Assembly: GCA_019187485.1 (NCBI GenBank)
Contig: JABAQR010000034.1
Span: forward strand, 1 to 54,842
DNA length: 54,842 nucleotides
Source of the DNA: Lysobacterales bacterium
GTDB taxonomy: Bacteria; Pseudomonadota; Gammaproteobacteria; Xanthomonadales; SZUA-5
Reading direction: 5' to 3'
Shown piece by piece: positions 33,238 to 42,014 of the stretch. Numbering within the stretch: the first letter of the stretch is position 1; each line of letters opens with the position of its first letter. The position numbers and the translations under genes are program-made. The notes under the pieces are model-generated. The model was not told where the DNA came from. It searched no databases and was given only the letters and a program-made list of their open reading frames with translations.

Positions 33238-35721
33238 TTATTCGAAGCCGTAGCGGAAAATGCCGTCGAAGGCGATCTCCCAGATGCCGCGTCCGTGGGT
33301 GGCGATGCGCAGCGCACCGCGCCCACCCGCCGCAGACGGTGCCTGGAAGGCCATGTCGAACACCGGCACGCGCGGCAGGCCGCTGCCGTAGGGCGCCCAG
33401 TTGGCGCCCGAATTGGTGCTGCGGTACACCCCGATGTCGGTCCCGAGGTAAAGCGTGGAAGCGCTCGCCGGATCGATCGCGAAGGCATTCGCCGGGATGT
33501 TCGGCACGCCACTCGCCGAGGCGCTGAAGGTGGGCGCGCCGGCGAGCAGGTTGCTGGTCTTGTAGACCGCCTGGCCGGCCCCCGGGAAACCGGACAGCAC
33601 CACGTAGGCGATGTTGGCGTTGGCGCGGTCGATGACGATGCGCGAGATGAACGCATCCGGGATCACGCTGCCGGCGCCGACCGGATCGATGGAGGTCAGG
33701 GTGGTCGAGGCGCCGGTGGCGCGGAACAGGCCACCGTTGCGCAGGCCGACGACACGCAGCCCGTCGTCGCTGGGCCCGATGCCGATCGCGCTGATCGCCT
33801 GTCCGGAGCTGATCGGTTCCTGGCTGACCTTGACCATCGAGGTGCCGCTGTCGCTGGAGCGATAGAGCACGTCGGACCCGAAGTAGAGCGTGTTCGGGGA
33901 GCCGGGACCGAGCGCCATCGGCGCGTAGAACAGGATCGCGGATGCGGCGCAGGTCATGCCGTTGGCGGTGACGCCGCCGAAGCCGCAGCCGAATGCACTC
34001 CAGCTCTGCGCCTGGGCGCTCGCCAGCGTGGTCACGCGCGCGTAGGCCATCTGCGCGGTGTTGTTGAAATAGGTGTGGTACATGGTCACCGAGGCGGTCC
34101 CGGTGGCGTTCTGGTCGATCAGCGTGAAGCCACCGTCGCCGCCGTCGGTACGGAACCAGCTGCCGTCCGGATTGCGCAACTGGGTCCCGTTGTCCTGGGT
34201 GCCGCCGATCATCAGCTCCGGATGGTTCGGGTGGGTCGCGAGGCTCTGGAACTGGGTGGCGCTGAAGGTGGCGTTGTTGAGCACATTCCAGCTGGCGCCG
34301 CTGTCGTTGGAACGGTAGATGCCGCCGTCGGTGCCGAGGTAGATGACCGAGGGCGTGCCCGGCGCGACCGTGATCGCGTGCGAGTCCACGTGCAGGCCGT
34401 TGCTGGAGATCGTGAACGCAGTGCCGCTGGTGCTGCTGAAGGCGAAGGGCACCGCCGGCGCGCCGGCGAGGTAGACGCGCGTGGGATCGTTCGGCGCCAC
34501 CGCGACGGCGATGTCGTAGAAGCACTGTGGCGTGCAGAAATTGTTGTCGATCTGGACCGGCCAGTTGGCCCCGCCGCCGTCGGTGTTCATCAGCAGCGTG
34601 CCGCCCGCATTGCCGGTGGCCACATAGACGGTCGGCAGCGGCGCGCCAACCGAGCGCTGGATGGCGACTTCCGAATTCACTTCGTTGGTGCTGGTCGAAT
34701 TGAAGCTGACCCGCTGGGTGAAGGTCGGCGAGGCGCCGAGCGCGTCGCTGCTGACGTGGATGCCGGCGAGCGCGTTGCTGGTGACCACGACCGCGGCGAC
34801 CAGGAAGTTGGGGTTCTGCGGATCGATGGCGATGTCGCGGACCGCGAAGTTGTTGTTGCCCGCGAGCCCGGTCAGGCGCTCGAACACCGGGTTGACCGCA
34901 TTCGCCGTGGTGGACCGGAACACGCCGCGCGATGGCAGGGTCGGATTGGTGGTGGCGCCGATGCCACCGACGCCCGATCCGGTGGAAACGAAGATGGTAC
35001 CCGGCTGGGTGGGGTGCACCTGGATCTCGCTGATCGAGCGCCCGGTGAACAGATCGTTGTTGCTGGCATCCTTGTTGAACGGGCCGTTGACCACCGGGTT
35101 GGCCGACGAGGCGTTGTCGATTCGATACAGGCCGACGCCGAACAAGCTGTCGGCCGAGAAATTCGGCTCGCCGGTGCCGACATACAGCGTGTTCGGCGAG
35201 GACGGTGCGAGCGCCAGCGAACCGATCGCGAGGCTCAGCGCGCCATCCATCAGCGGCGTCCAGGTGCTGCCGCCGTTGAGGCTGCGGTAGAGGCCGCCGC
35301 TCGCGGTGCCCACGTAGACGATATCGGCATTGGTCGGGTGGACCGCGATGGAAATGACACGCCCGGACACCGCGGTGGTGGTTCCGACGGTCTGGCCGTT
35401 GGGGATCGGCGCGGGGCCGAGCGGCGTCCACGCGGTGGTGCTGCTGTCCGGCGCGCGCGCCTGCTCCGCGGCGGTCATTTCGGCAATCGCCTGCTCGCGC
35501 CACAGCGGCGAATAGGCGCGCTCGGAATGCACGTCGATGCCGCGCATCAGCGCGATCTGTTCGGCGCGGGCGAGCATGAAGGCTTCCTTGTCGATGACCT
35601 TGCCGGCGACCAGCGGGCCCGGCAGGTCGGGTTCCGAGTCCCAGTCCCATAGGACCGTCCAGGCGGCCAGCGAACCGCTCGCGGCGAGTGCCGCAACCCA
35701 CGGCAGACGACGCAGTTTCAT
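33238..35721 (-). CDS. Secreted BNR/sortilin-like beta-propeller protein with C-terminal GFE ending
   Basis: 827 residues. N-terminal membrane-targeting segment about 7-25, then a short helical part, then a long array of beta-propeller blades with Asp-box motifs (YRSLNGGSTW, YRSNDSGASW, YRSSDSGTS, YRSTNSGANW) and repeated phrases such as HPTNADIVYVGT and GPGSPNTLYFGS. This is the layout of BNR/sortilin-type propellers, which bind glycans or proteins; the sialidase catalytic residues cannot be assigned. The protein ends GIFRYGFE, sharing F-x-x-GFE with the two products at 44689-47516. It stands alone, with no strong ribosome site visible. Confidence 0.85.
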   Translation of the reverse strand: MKLRRLPWVAALAASGSLAAWTVLWDWDSEPDLPGPLVAGKVIDKEAFMLARAEQIALMRGIDVHSERAYSPLWREQAIAEMTAAEQARAPDSSTTAWTPLGPAPIPNGQTVGTTTAVSGRVISIAVHPTNADIVYVGTASGGLYRSLNGGSTWTPLMDGALSLAIGSLALAPSSPNTLYVGTGEPNFSADSLFGVGLYRIDNASSANPVVNGPFNKDASNNDLFTGRSISEIQVHPTQPGTIFVSTGSGVGGIGATTNPTLPSRGVFRSTTANAVNPVFERLTGLAGNNNFAVRDIAIDPQNPNFLVAAVVVTSNALAGIHVSSDALGASPTFTQRVSFNSTSTNEVNSEVAIQRSVGAPLPTVYVATGNAGGTLLMNTDGGGANWPVQIDNNFCTPQCFYDIAVAVAPNDPTRVYLAGAPAVPFAFSSTSGTAFTISSNGLHVDSHAITVAPGTPSVIYLGTDGGIYRSNDSGASWNVLNNATFSATQFQSLATHPNHPELMIGGTQDNGTQLRNPDGSWFRTDGGDGGFTLIDQNATGTASVTMYHTYFNNTAQMAYARVTTLASAQAQSWSAFGCGFGGVTANGMTCAASAILFYAPMALGPGSPNTLYFGSDVLYRSSDSGTSMVKVSQEPISSGQAISAIGIGPSDDGLRVVGLRNGGLFRATGASTTLTSIDPVGAGSVIPDAFISRIVIDRANANIAYVVLSGFPGAGQAVYKTSNLLAGAPTFSASASGVPNIPANAFAIDPASASTLYLGTDIGVYRSTNSGANWAPYGSGLPRVPVFDMAFQAPSAAGGRGALRIATHGRGIWEIAFDGIFRYGFE

Positions 35722-35923
35722 GGTCGGGCCCTGTCTTGGACGGAGCCCGAATTCTACGTCTTCCGCCGTCGAAGGGAGGTGTGGTCATTACGCTGAGGAT
35801 CGTGCAGCGGCGACGCTGACGCGGATGGATGACGAGCTGGCGATGCTGTCGGTTGCGGCCTCCCGACGGAAGTTGCGGGGTGGAGGGAGTTGGCCTGGCA
35901 GTGTGGCGCGACGGTGGCGCGAC
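35722..35923. other. Spacer between the BNR gene and the OmpA-like gene
   Basis: 200 bases that would hold the promoter of the BNR gene. I see no promoter, hairpin or repeat that I can support. Confidence 0.35.
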
Positions 35924-37054
35924 TCAGCGATTGGTCAACTGGATCTCGATGCGGCGGTTGACCGCGTGTGCGGCCGCGGAATCGCCCGGGTCGAGCGGGC
36001 GGAACTCGCCGAAGCCGTTCGCCGCCAGCCGGTTCGCCTGGATGCCCGACACCACCAGGTGCTTGACGATCGCGATCGCGCGCGCGGTCGACAGTTCCCA
36101 GTTCGACGGGAAGCGCGGGGTGTTGATCGGGCGCTTGTCGGTGTGGCCATCGATGCGCAGCACCCAGTCGATCTCCGGCGGGATCTCCGCACTGACTTCC
36201 AGCAAGGTCTGCGCGAGGCCGTCCAGGCGCGCGCGCGCGGCCGGCGTCAGTTCGTCCGAGCCCGAGGCGAACAGCAGTTCCGAGGGCACCACGAAGCGGT
36301 CGCCGACGATCTGGATGTCGCTGCGATTGCCGAGCACTTCGCGCAGGCGTCCGAAAAAATCGGAGCGGTAGCGCTGCAGCTCGCCGACCTTGTTGGCGAG
36401 CGCGAGGTTCAGTTCCTTGCCGAGGTCGGCGATGCGCACGTCCTTTGCCTTCGACTGCGCGTTCGCGAGGTCGAGCGCGGCCGACAGCTCGGCCAATTGC
36501 GCGCGCAGCGCGGCCACCTGGCGATTCAGCAGTTCGACCTGCGCGGTCGACTTCGCGTTGAGCTCGGTCTGCACGGCGAGCCTGGACTGTTCGTCCTCGA
36601 GCTGCGCGAGCTTGGATGCGATCTCCGCCTCCAGTTGCTTCTTCAGCTCAGCGAGTGCATTCAAGTCCAGCGTCAGCCGGGCGACCTCGGCCTCGCTGCC
36701 TTCCAGTTGCGCCTGTGCCTGGGTCAGGGCCTCCTCGGTCTGCCCCAGGTTCAGGCGCAGCGCATCGCGCTCGTTGCCGGTGCTCGCCAGCGAGGCCGAC
36801 AGTTCGCCGATGCGAGTCTCCGCCTTGAGCTTCGCCTCGCGCTCCATCGACAGCGTGCGCGCCAGCTCGGCGAGTTCGGCGTTGAGCGCCGCGAGCGCCT
36901 TGTCGCGGCCGCTGAGCGCATCCGAAAGCACGAACTGGCCGATCGTGAAGATCAGCAGCACGAACACCAGCACCATCAGCAGCGAGGACAGGGCGTCGAC
37001 GAAACCGGGCCAGAAATCGATGCCGCGGCGACGGCGGGCGGCGAGCGTGGACAT
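35924..37054 (-). CDS. MotB/OmpA-like protein with long coiled coil
   Basis: 376 residues. The N-terminus has one membrane helix (about 20-43) preceded by DFWPGFVDALSSLL, where D20 matches the proton-binding Asp of MotB. A predicted coiled coil spans about 50-220. The C-terminal OmpA-like peptidoglycan-binding domain is at about 235-376 (LLFASGSDELTPAARARL, RIDGHTDKRP, NRLAANGFGEFRP, NRRIEIQL). It is encoded 13 bases downstream of the MotA/TolQ-like gene, with which it should form an ion-driven stator-like complex anchored to the wall. No flagellar genes are nearby. Confidence 0.9.
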   Translation of the reverse strand: MSTLAARRRRGIDFWPGFVDALSSLLMVLVFVLLIFTIGQFVLSDALSGRDKALAALNAELAELARTLSMEREAKLKAETRIGELSASLASTGNERDALRLNLGQTEEALTQAQAQLEGSEAEVARLTLDLNALAELKKQLEAEIASKLAQLEDEQSRLAVQTELNAKSTAQVELLNRQVAALRAQLAELSAALDLANAQSKAKDVRIADLGKELNLALANKVGELQRYRSDFFGRLREVLGNRSDIQIVGDRFVVPSELLFASGSDELTPAARARLDGLAQTLLEVSAEIPPEIDWVLRIDGHTDKRPINTPRFPSNWELSTARAIAIVKHLVVSGIQANRLAANGFGEFRPLDPGDSAAAHAVNRRIEIQLTNR

Positions 37055-37067
37055 GCGCGCGCCCCGC

Positions 37068-38126
37068 TCAGGCCGCCGGGCGCTTGTGGTCGAGCGCCGC
37101 CGAGATGGTGCGCGTCAGCAGCCGGAACTCGGCGCGCAGTTCGTCGCTGAGGGCATGGCCGGCGGACTGCGGCTGCACCATCGTCTTCAGCGTCGTGCGC
37201 AATTCCTGCTGGGTCTGTGCGAGCTCGGCGAGCCCGCGCGACTCGCGCGCCATCAGTTCACCCAGGCGCCCGAGCTGGGTGTTGAGCTCGGCCAGTTGCT
37301 CGGCGCTGGCGCGGCGCTCGCGTTCGCTGTCGACGATCGCGCGCTGCATGCGCTCCAGGCCATCGGCGGTCTGCTCGAGCAGCGCCTGCACGTAGGAGGG
37401 CACCGAGGCCTCGCCCTCGATCGCCATGCCGCCCCCGCTGGACAGCCGGGTCATGCCCGACAGCCAGTCCTCGAGCTCGGTGTAGAAACGGTTCGCGCTG
37501 CGCGCCGACAGCAGGTCGATGAAGCCCAGCACCAGCGATCCGGCGAGGCCGAACAGCGAGGTCGAGAAGCTCGTCGCCATCCCGGCCAGCGGTTGCTGCA
37601 AGCGAGTTTTCAGGGTGTCGAACATCGCCACCGCGTCGGCGCCGGCGGTCATGCCGCCAATGATCTCGCCCACCGAAGCGATGGTCTTCAGCAGGCCCCA
37701 GAAGGTGCCGAGCAGGCCGAGGAAAATCAGCAGTCCGACCAGGTAGCGCGAGAGGTCGCGCTGCTCTTCCAGGCGCAGGTGCACGCTGTCGAGGATCGAG
37801 CGCATCGACGCGGTGGACAGCGTCAGCGGCCGGCGTTCGCTGCGCGCCAGCATCTGCGCCATCGGCGCCAGCAGCACCGGCGGCGCGTGCGCGCGCTCCG
37901 GATTCGAGCGCCGGAAATGCGTGATCCAGTTGACCTCGTGCTGCAGCCGCGAGACCTGGCGCACGTTCGCGAGCACGCCGGCGAGGAAGACCGCGAGGAT
38001 CACGCCGTTGAACACTGGCGTCGCGTTGAAGGCCTCCAGCAGCGGTGTCAGCAGCGCGGCGCAGGCGAAGGCGATCAGGCCGAGGAAACCGAGCATCCAC
38101 AGCAGCATGCGATTCGGTTGGCTCAT
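37068..38126 (-). CDS. MotA/TolQ/ExbB-like membrane protein
   Basis: 352 residues. Membrane helices about 8-28 and 37-54, then a cytoplasmic loop, then helices about 129-149 and 177-206. The last pair carries VGLLIFLGLLGTFWGLLKTI and FSTSLFGLAGSLVLGF, the conserved MotA/TolQ/ExbB core that lines the ion channel. A C-terminal helical tail of about 110 residues follows (about 240-350), longer than TolQ or ExbB. Start at ATG 38126. It pairs with the MotB/OmpA-like protein; what the pair drives is unknown. Confidence 0.88.
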   Translation of the reverse strand: MSQPNRMLLWMLGFLGLIAFACAALLTPLLEAFNATPVFNGVILAVFLAGVLANVRQVSRLQHEVNWITHFRRSNPERAHAPPVLLAPMAQMLARSERRPLTLSTASMRSILDSVHLRLEEQRDLSRYLVGLLIFLGLLGTFWGLLKTIASVGEIIGGMTAGADAVAMFDTLKTRLQQPLAGMATSFSTSLFGLAGSLVLGFIDLLSARSANRFYTELEDWLSGMTRLSSGGGMAIEGEASVPSYVQALLEQTADGLERMQRAIVDSERERRASAEQLAELNTQLGRLGELMARESRGLAELAQTQQELRTTLKTMVQPQSAGHALSDELRAEFRLLTRTISAALDHKRPAA

Positions 38127-38352
38127 CGAGCGACTCCGTGCGCGGATCGGACAGGCCGCTGCATCCTGCCCAAGCGAGGCTGAACGGCAGGGAGGGCGGG
38201 GAAAGGGCCGAAGGGCGGGGCAAGGGGCAGGCGCCGGAGGCCCGGCGTTGACGAGACGTTCGGGGGCGCTGGCGGTCGAGAAGGGTCGGTGCACCTCAAC
38301 CAATCAGCCCTGCCAGGTGCTGGTCCCTCGCACCTTACCCCGGATCTTCCAG
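38127..38352. other. Spacer between the MacB-type permease gene and the MotA-like gene
   Basis: 226 bases, purine-rich near 38195-38230 (GGAGGGCGGGGAAAGGGCCGAAGGGCGGGG). It should contain the promoter for the MotA-like gene. I see no hairpin with a T-run and no gene. Confidence 0.35.
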
Positions 38353-39642
38353 TCACCCCTGATGCCGCAGCGCCTCGATCGGATCCAGCCGACTGGCCTT
38401 GTGCGCCGGGTAGTAGCCGAAGAACAGGCCGGTGGCGACCGCAAAGCCGGTGGCCATCAGGATCACCTGGGTGTCGAGAGCGACGGGCAGGGCGCCGAAC
38501 TTCTCGGCGAGCAGGGCGCCGCCGATGCCGAGGGCGATGCCGATGGCGCCGCCGGCCAGCGAGATCAGCATGGCTTCGGCGAGGAACTGCCACTGGATCT
38601 CGCGCGGGCCGGCGCCGACGGCCATCCTCAGGCCGATCTCGCGGATCCGCTCGGTCACCGAGACCAGCATGATGTTCATGATGCCGATACCGCCGACGAT
38701 CAGCGAGATCGAGGCGACCGCGCCCAGCAGCAAGGACATCAGTCGCGTGGTCTGAGTGCGCGCCGACACCATCTCGGTAAGATTGCGCAACGAAAAATCA
38801 TCTTCGGCACCGGGTGCGATGCGATGGCGTTGGCGCAGCAATTCGCTCACCTGGCGCTCGGCGCTGGCCATGTCCCGGGCGCGCGCGATGCCCATTGAAA
38901 TCGACATCACCGCGCCCGGCGGCAGCGCCATCGGGCCTGCGAGGCGCCGCCGCGCGGTTTCCAGCGGCACCAGAATCAGATCGTCCTGATCGCCGAAAGG
39001 CCCCTGGCCCTTGCTCTTGAGCACCCCGACCACGGTGAAGGGGACGCGGCCGACGCGGATGCTGGCGCCGACCGGATCGCTGCCCTCGAAGAGCTTCTCG
39101 CGCACGGTCTTGCCGATGATCGCGACCTTCGCCGCCGAGGCGTAGTCGCGCTCGTCGAAGCGTGCGCCGGATTCGAGCTGCCAGCCGTTGGTCTCGAAGT
39201 AATCCGCGGTCATGCCCACCCACTGCGTGTTCCAGTTGGTCTCGGCATTGACCACCTGGGTGCCGCCGCGGATCTGCGCGGCAGCGTACTGGACTTCGGG
39301 TACCTCGCGATGGATGGCGGCGAGGTCGTCGTCGGTCAGCGAGGAGATGCTGCCGGCGCCGCCGCGAACGCCACCCATGCGCATCGCGCCACCCCAGATC
39401 TCGAGGCGGTTGCTGCCGAGATTGGCGATGGTCCGATCGAGTTCGCGCTGGGTGCCCTGGCCGACCGAAACCATCACGATCACCGCGGCGATGCCGATGA
39501 TCACGCCGAGCGCGGTCAGCACGCTGCGCATCCAATTGCCGCGCACCGCGAAGACCGCCATCTCGACGATGTCGCTGAAGCCGGCGTGCCGGCGCGTGCG
39601 CGCTGCCGGCCAGGCATCCGACAGAGTGCGTTCGGAGCTCAT
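38353..39642 (-). CDS. ABC transporter permease, MacB type
   Basis: 429 residues. TM1 about 40-60 (LTALGVIIGIAAVIVMVSVG), a MacB-like periplasmic domain of about 220 residues, then three helices at about 310-425. The N-terminal DIVEMAVFAVRGNWMRSVLTALG and the C-terminal GIGIMNIMLVSVTERIREIGLRMAVGA and PARxASxLDPIEALR-like end are family signatures. MacB permeases work as mechanotransmission exporters with a MacA adaptor. The ATPase is a separate gene overlapping it by four bases. Third in the adaptor-ATPase-permease run. Confidence 0.92.
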   Translation of the reverse strand: MSSERTLSDAWPAARTRRHAGFSDIVEMAVFAVRGNWMRSVLTALGVIIGIAAVIVMVSVGQGTQRELDRTIANLGSNRLEIWGGAMRMGGVRGGAGSISSLTDDDLAAIHREVPEVQYAAAQIRGGTQVVNAETNWNTQWVGMTADYFETNGWQLESGARFDERDYASAAKVAIIGKTVREKLFEGSDPVGASIRVGRVPFTVVGVLKSKGQGPFGDQDDLILVPLETARRRLAGPMALPPGAVMSISMGIARARDMASAERQVSELLRQRHRIAPGAEDDFSLRNLTEMVSARTQTTRLMSLLLGAVASISLIVGGIGIMNIMLVSVTERIREIGLRMAVGAGPREIQWQFLAEAMLISLAGGAIGIALGIGGALLAEKFGALPVALDTQVILMATGFAVATGLFFGYYPAHKASRLDPIEALRHQG

Positions 39643-40316
39643 GCGGCCAATTCCTGCACGAGCGCGCCATCGCGAATGTGCACCGCGCGATCGGCCGCCT
39701 CGGCGACTTCCGGGTCATGGGTGATCAGGATGATCGTGTGGCCGGCCAGTTGCAGGCGCTTGAACAAGCCCAGGATCTCGTGGCCGGTGCGGGTGTCGAG
39801 CGCGCCGGTCGGTTCGTCGGCGAGCAGCACCGGCGGGCGGTTGATCAGCGCGCGGGCGATCGCGACGCGTTGCTGCTGGCCGCCGGAAAGCTCGCTCGGG
39901 CGATGCCGCATGCGTTCGCCGAGTCCCACCTCGCGCAGCGCCTGCTCGCCGCGCTGGCGGCGTTCGCCGCGCGGCACGCCGGCGTAGACCAGCGGCAGCA
40001 TCACGTTCTCCAGCGCGCTCATGCGCGTCAGCAGATGGAAACCCTGGAACACGAAGCCGAGCTTGTCCAGGCGCAACCGTGCACGTCCCGCGGCGTCCAG
40101 CATGGCAACGTCGACGCCATCGATCAGGCAACGCCCGTGCGTGGGCACGTCCAGGCAGCCGATCAGATTCATCAACGTCGACTTGCCGGAACCCGAAGGC
40201 CCCATGATCGCGACGAACTCGCCGGCTTCGATGGCGAAGTCGACGTCGTGCAAGGCCACGACCTCGGCCGGCGTGCCGGGCGAATAGACCTTGCCGACGC
40301 CTTCGAGGCGAATCAC
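39639..40316 (-). CDS. ABC transporter ATP-binding protein, MacB/LolD type
   Basis: 225 residues. Walker A GPSGSGKST, Q-loop VFQGFHLL, signature LSGGQQQRVAIARAL, Walker B VLLADEPTGALD, switch His in ITHDPEVA: a complete ATPase of the MacB/LolD group. GTG start at 40316, overlapping the adaptor's TGA (GTGA). It overlaps the permease start by four bases. Confidence 0.94.
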   Translation of the reverse strand: MIRLEGVGKVYSPGTPAEVVALHDVDFAIEAGEFVAIMGPSGSGKSTLMNLIGCLDVPTHGRCLIDGVDVAMLDAAGRARLRLDKLGFVFQGFHLLTRMSALENVMLPLVYAGVPRGERRQRGEQALREVGLGERMRHRPSELSGGQQQRVAIARALINRPPVLLADEPTGALDTRTGHEILGLFKRLQLAGHTIILITHDPEVAEAADRAVHIRDGALVQELAA

Positions 40317-41758
40317 GGCGCCCCCGCTCCGACGATCACCTCGGTGCCTGCGACGAGATCGCCGCCGATCACTTCGGTGTGAGTGCCGTCGGAAACGCCG
40401 GCGCGTACGCTCGCGGCGACCGGCTTGCCCTCGCGCAACAGCCACAGCGTGACTCGACGGGCGTTCGCCAGCAGTTCCAGCTCGGCGTCCCAGTGTTGGC
40501 GTTGGCTGGCATCCAGTGAGTCGCGGAAAGGCGCCATCGCCTCGCCGAACATCCTGCGCATGCGTTCGCGCATTTCCGGCGTGGGGGCGCTCGTCGTTGC
40601 GCCGCCGCCGGCGCCCGAGCCGCCCGTCTGGGCGCCGGATGCGGCCATCGCCTGGCGGCGCTGCTCGAAGCGCGCGCGCATGCCGTCGATGGCCGCGTCG
40701 AGCAGCGCCTGCTGTCCGGCGTCGGGATGCAGTTCGGCCGCGATCTTGCGCAGCTCCTCGAAGATCGCGCCGCCGCCGCCCGGCATTCCGCCGGCGGCCG
40801 GCGCCTCGATGCCTTCGGGCTTGAAGCGCAGGGCTGCGTTCGGCACCCGCAGCGCGTCGCTGCGGCTGGCGATCTGGATCTCGGCGTTCGCGGTCATGCC
40901 CGGCAACAGCTTGAGATCGGGATTGGCCACCGCGACGACCACCGGATAGGTGACGACGTTGGCGACCGCAGTCGCCGACAGGCGGATCTGGTGCACCGTG
41001 CCCTCGAAGCTGCGGTTCGGGTAGGCGTCAACGGTGAAGCGCACCGGCAGGCCCTCGCGCACCTGGCCGACATCGGCCTCGTCGATCGACAGATCGATCT
41101 GCATGCGCGTCAGATCCTCGGCGATGCGGAACAGCACCGGCGTCTGGAAACTCGCGGCGACGGTCTGACCCGGCTCCACGCTGCGCAGCAGGATCACGCC
41201 ATCGACCGGTGATTTGATGACCGTGTACTCGACGTCGAGTTGCGCGTCCGCGACCGCCGCGGTGCGTTGCTCGACCGCCGCCTGCGCCGAACCGACGCGC
41301 GCGCTCGCCTGGTCGCGCGCCGCCTGGGCGACGTCGAGCTCGCTGGCTGAAATCAGTTGGCGTGCAGCGACCTCGCGTTTGCGTTTGAGCTCGGCTTCGG
41401 CCAGCCGGAGCGCGGTCTGCGCCTCGTTGCGCGAGGCCCGGGCGCTGGTCAGATCGGCCTGCGCCTGGGTGAGCCGGGTCTGGAAGTTCGCCGGATCGAT
41501 GCGCGCGATCACCTGGCCGGCGCTGACCCGGTCGTTGTAATCGACGGCCACCTCGAGTACCTGTCCCGACACCTGGGTGCCGACGTCCACCGTCGACAGC
41601 GCGCGCAGGGTACCGGTGGCGGAAATGCGGACGGCGACGGTGCCGCGATCGAGCTTCGCGGTACGGTAGCCGGTGGATTTTCCATCCGGCCCGGAACAGG
41701 CGGCCGGCAGCAGCAGGAAGGCGATCAGCCAGGAGCGGAGCGAGTCGGTCGGGCGCAC
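40313..41758 (-). CDS. Periplasmic adaptor of the MacA/HlyD family with extra C-terminal insert
   Basis: 481 residues, longer than typical MacA (about 370). Lipoprotein-like start (IAFLLLPAACS, lipobox PAAC), lipoyl halves, a helical hairpin (RLTQAQADLTSARASRNEAQTAL...) and a beta-barrel in normal order to about residue 320. Between about 325 and 430 there is an Arg/Gln-rich helical insert with a Gly/Ser linker and the phrase DSLDASQRQHWDAEL, reminiscent of the LTxxQ motif of Spy/CpxP proteins. The final barrel segment resumes at about 435. GTG start. First gene of the MacA-MacB-type exporter, overlapping the ATPase. Confidence 0.88.
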   Translation of the reverse strand: MRPTDSLRSWLIAFLLLPAACSGPDGKSTGYRTAKLDRGTVAVRISATGTLRALSTVDVGTQVSGQVLEVAVDYNDRVSAGQVIARIDPANFQTRLTQAQADLTSARASRNEAQTALRLAEAELKRKREVAARQLISASELDVAQAARDQASARVGSAQAAVEQRTAAVADAQLDVEYTVIKSPVDGVILLRSVEPGQTVAASFQTPVLFRIAEDLTRMQIDLSIDEADVGQVREGLPVRFTVDAYPNRSFEGTVHQIRLSATAVANVVTYPVVVAVANPDLKLLPGMTANAEIQIASRSDALRVPNAALRFKPEGIEAPAAGGMPGGGGAIFEELRKIAAELHPDAGQQALLDAAIDGMRARFEQRRQAMAASGAQTGGSGAGGGATTSAPTPEMRERMRRMFGEAMAPFRDSLDASQRQHWDAELELLANARRVTLWLLREGKPVAASVRAGVSDGTHTEVIGGDLVAGTEVIVGAGAP

Positions 41759-42014
41759 GCAGGGACAGGGTCGAAAGGGATCCGGAGACTACAACGATTG
41801 CCGGAGACGGAATCCGTCGCGATCGCGCCGCGCAGGCGGCCGGTCGTGCCGGTTCCGTTCAGGAAGCGCGCAAGATGTGGATCGCATGCAGCCATGCGGG
41901 CCGCGCAGGGTGCAATGGACATCGAACGCACCCGGAGAACGGCGCGGCTGGCGGGCCGTGCGTCCTTCTTCCGGACCGGGAAGCGTAGCGGATGCGGGTG
42001 CAGCGAAGGTCGCT

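Noticed and set aside
30988..35652. A plus-strand open frame of more than 1500 codons
   Set aside because: It is antisense to the efflux adaptor, the channel and the BNR gene, has Arg/Gly/Ala-rich low-complexity composition and no domains. Only the piece at 32941-33225, which lies between genes, resembles a real family.
35924..38126. Zorya anti-phage system
   Set aside because: Only a MotA-like and a MotB-like gene are present. There is no ZorC, ZorD or ZorE next to them, and neighbours are an ABC exporter and a secreted protein.
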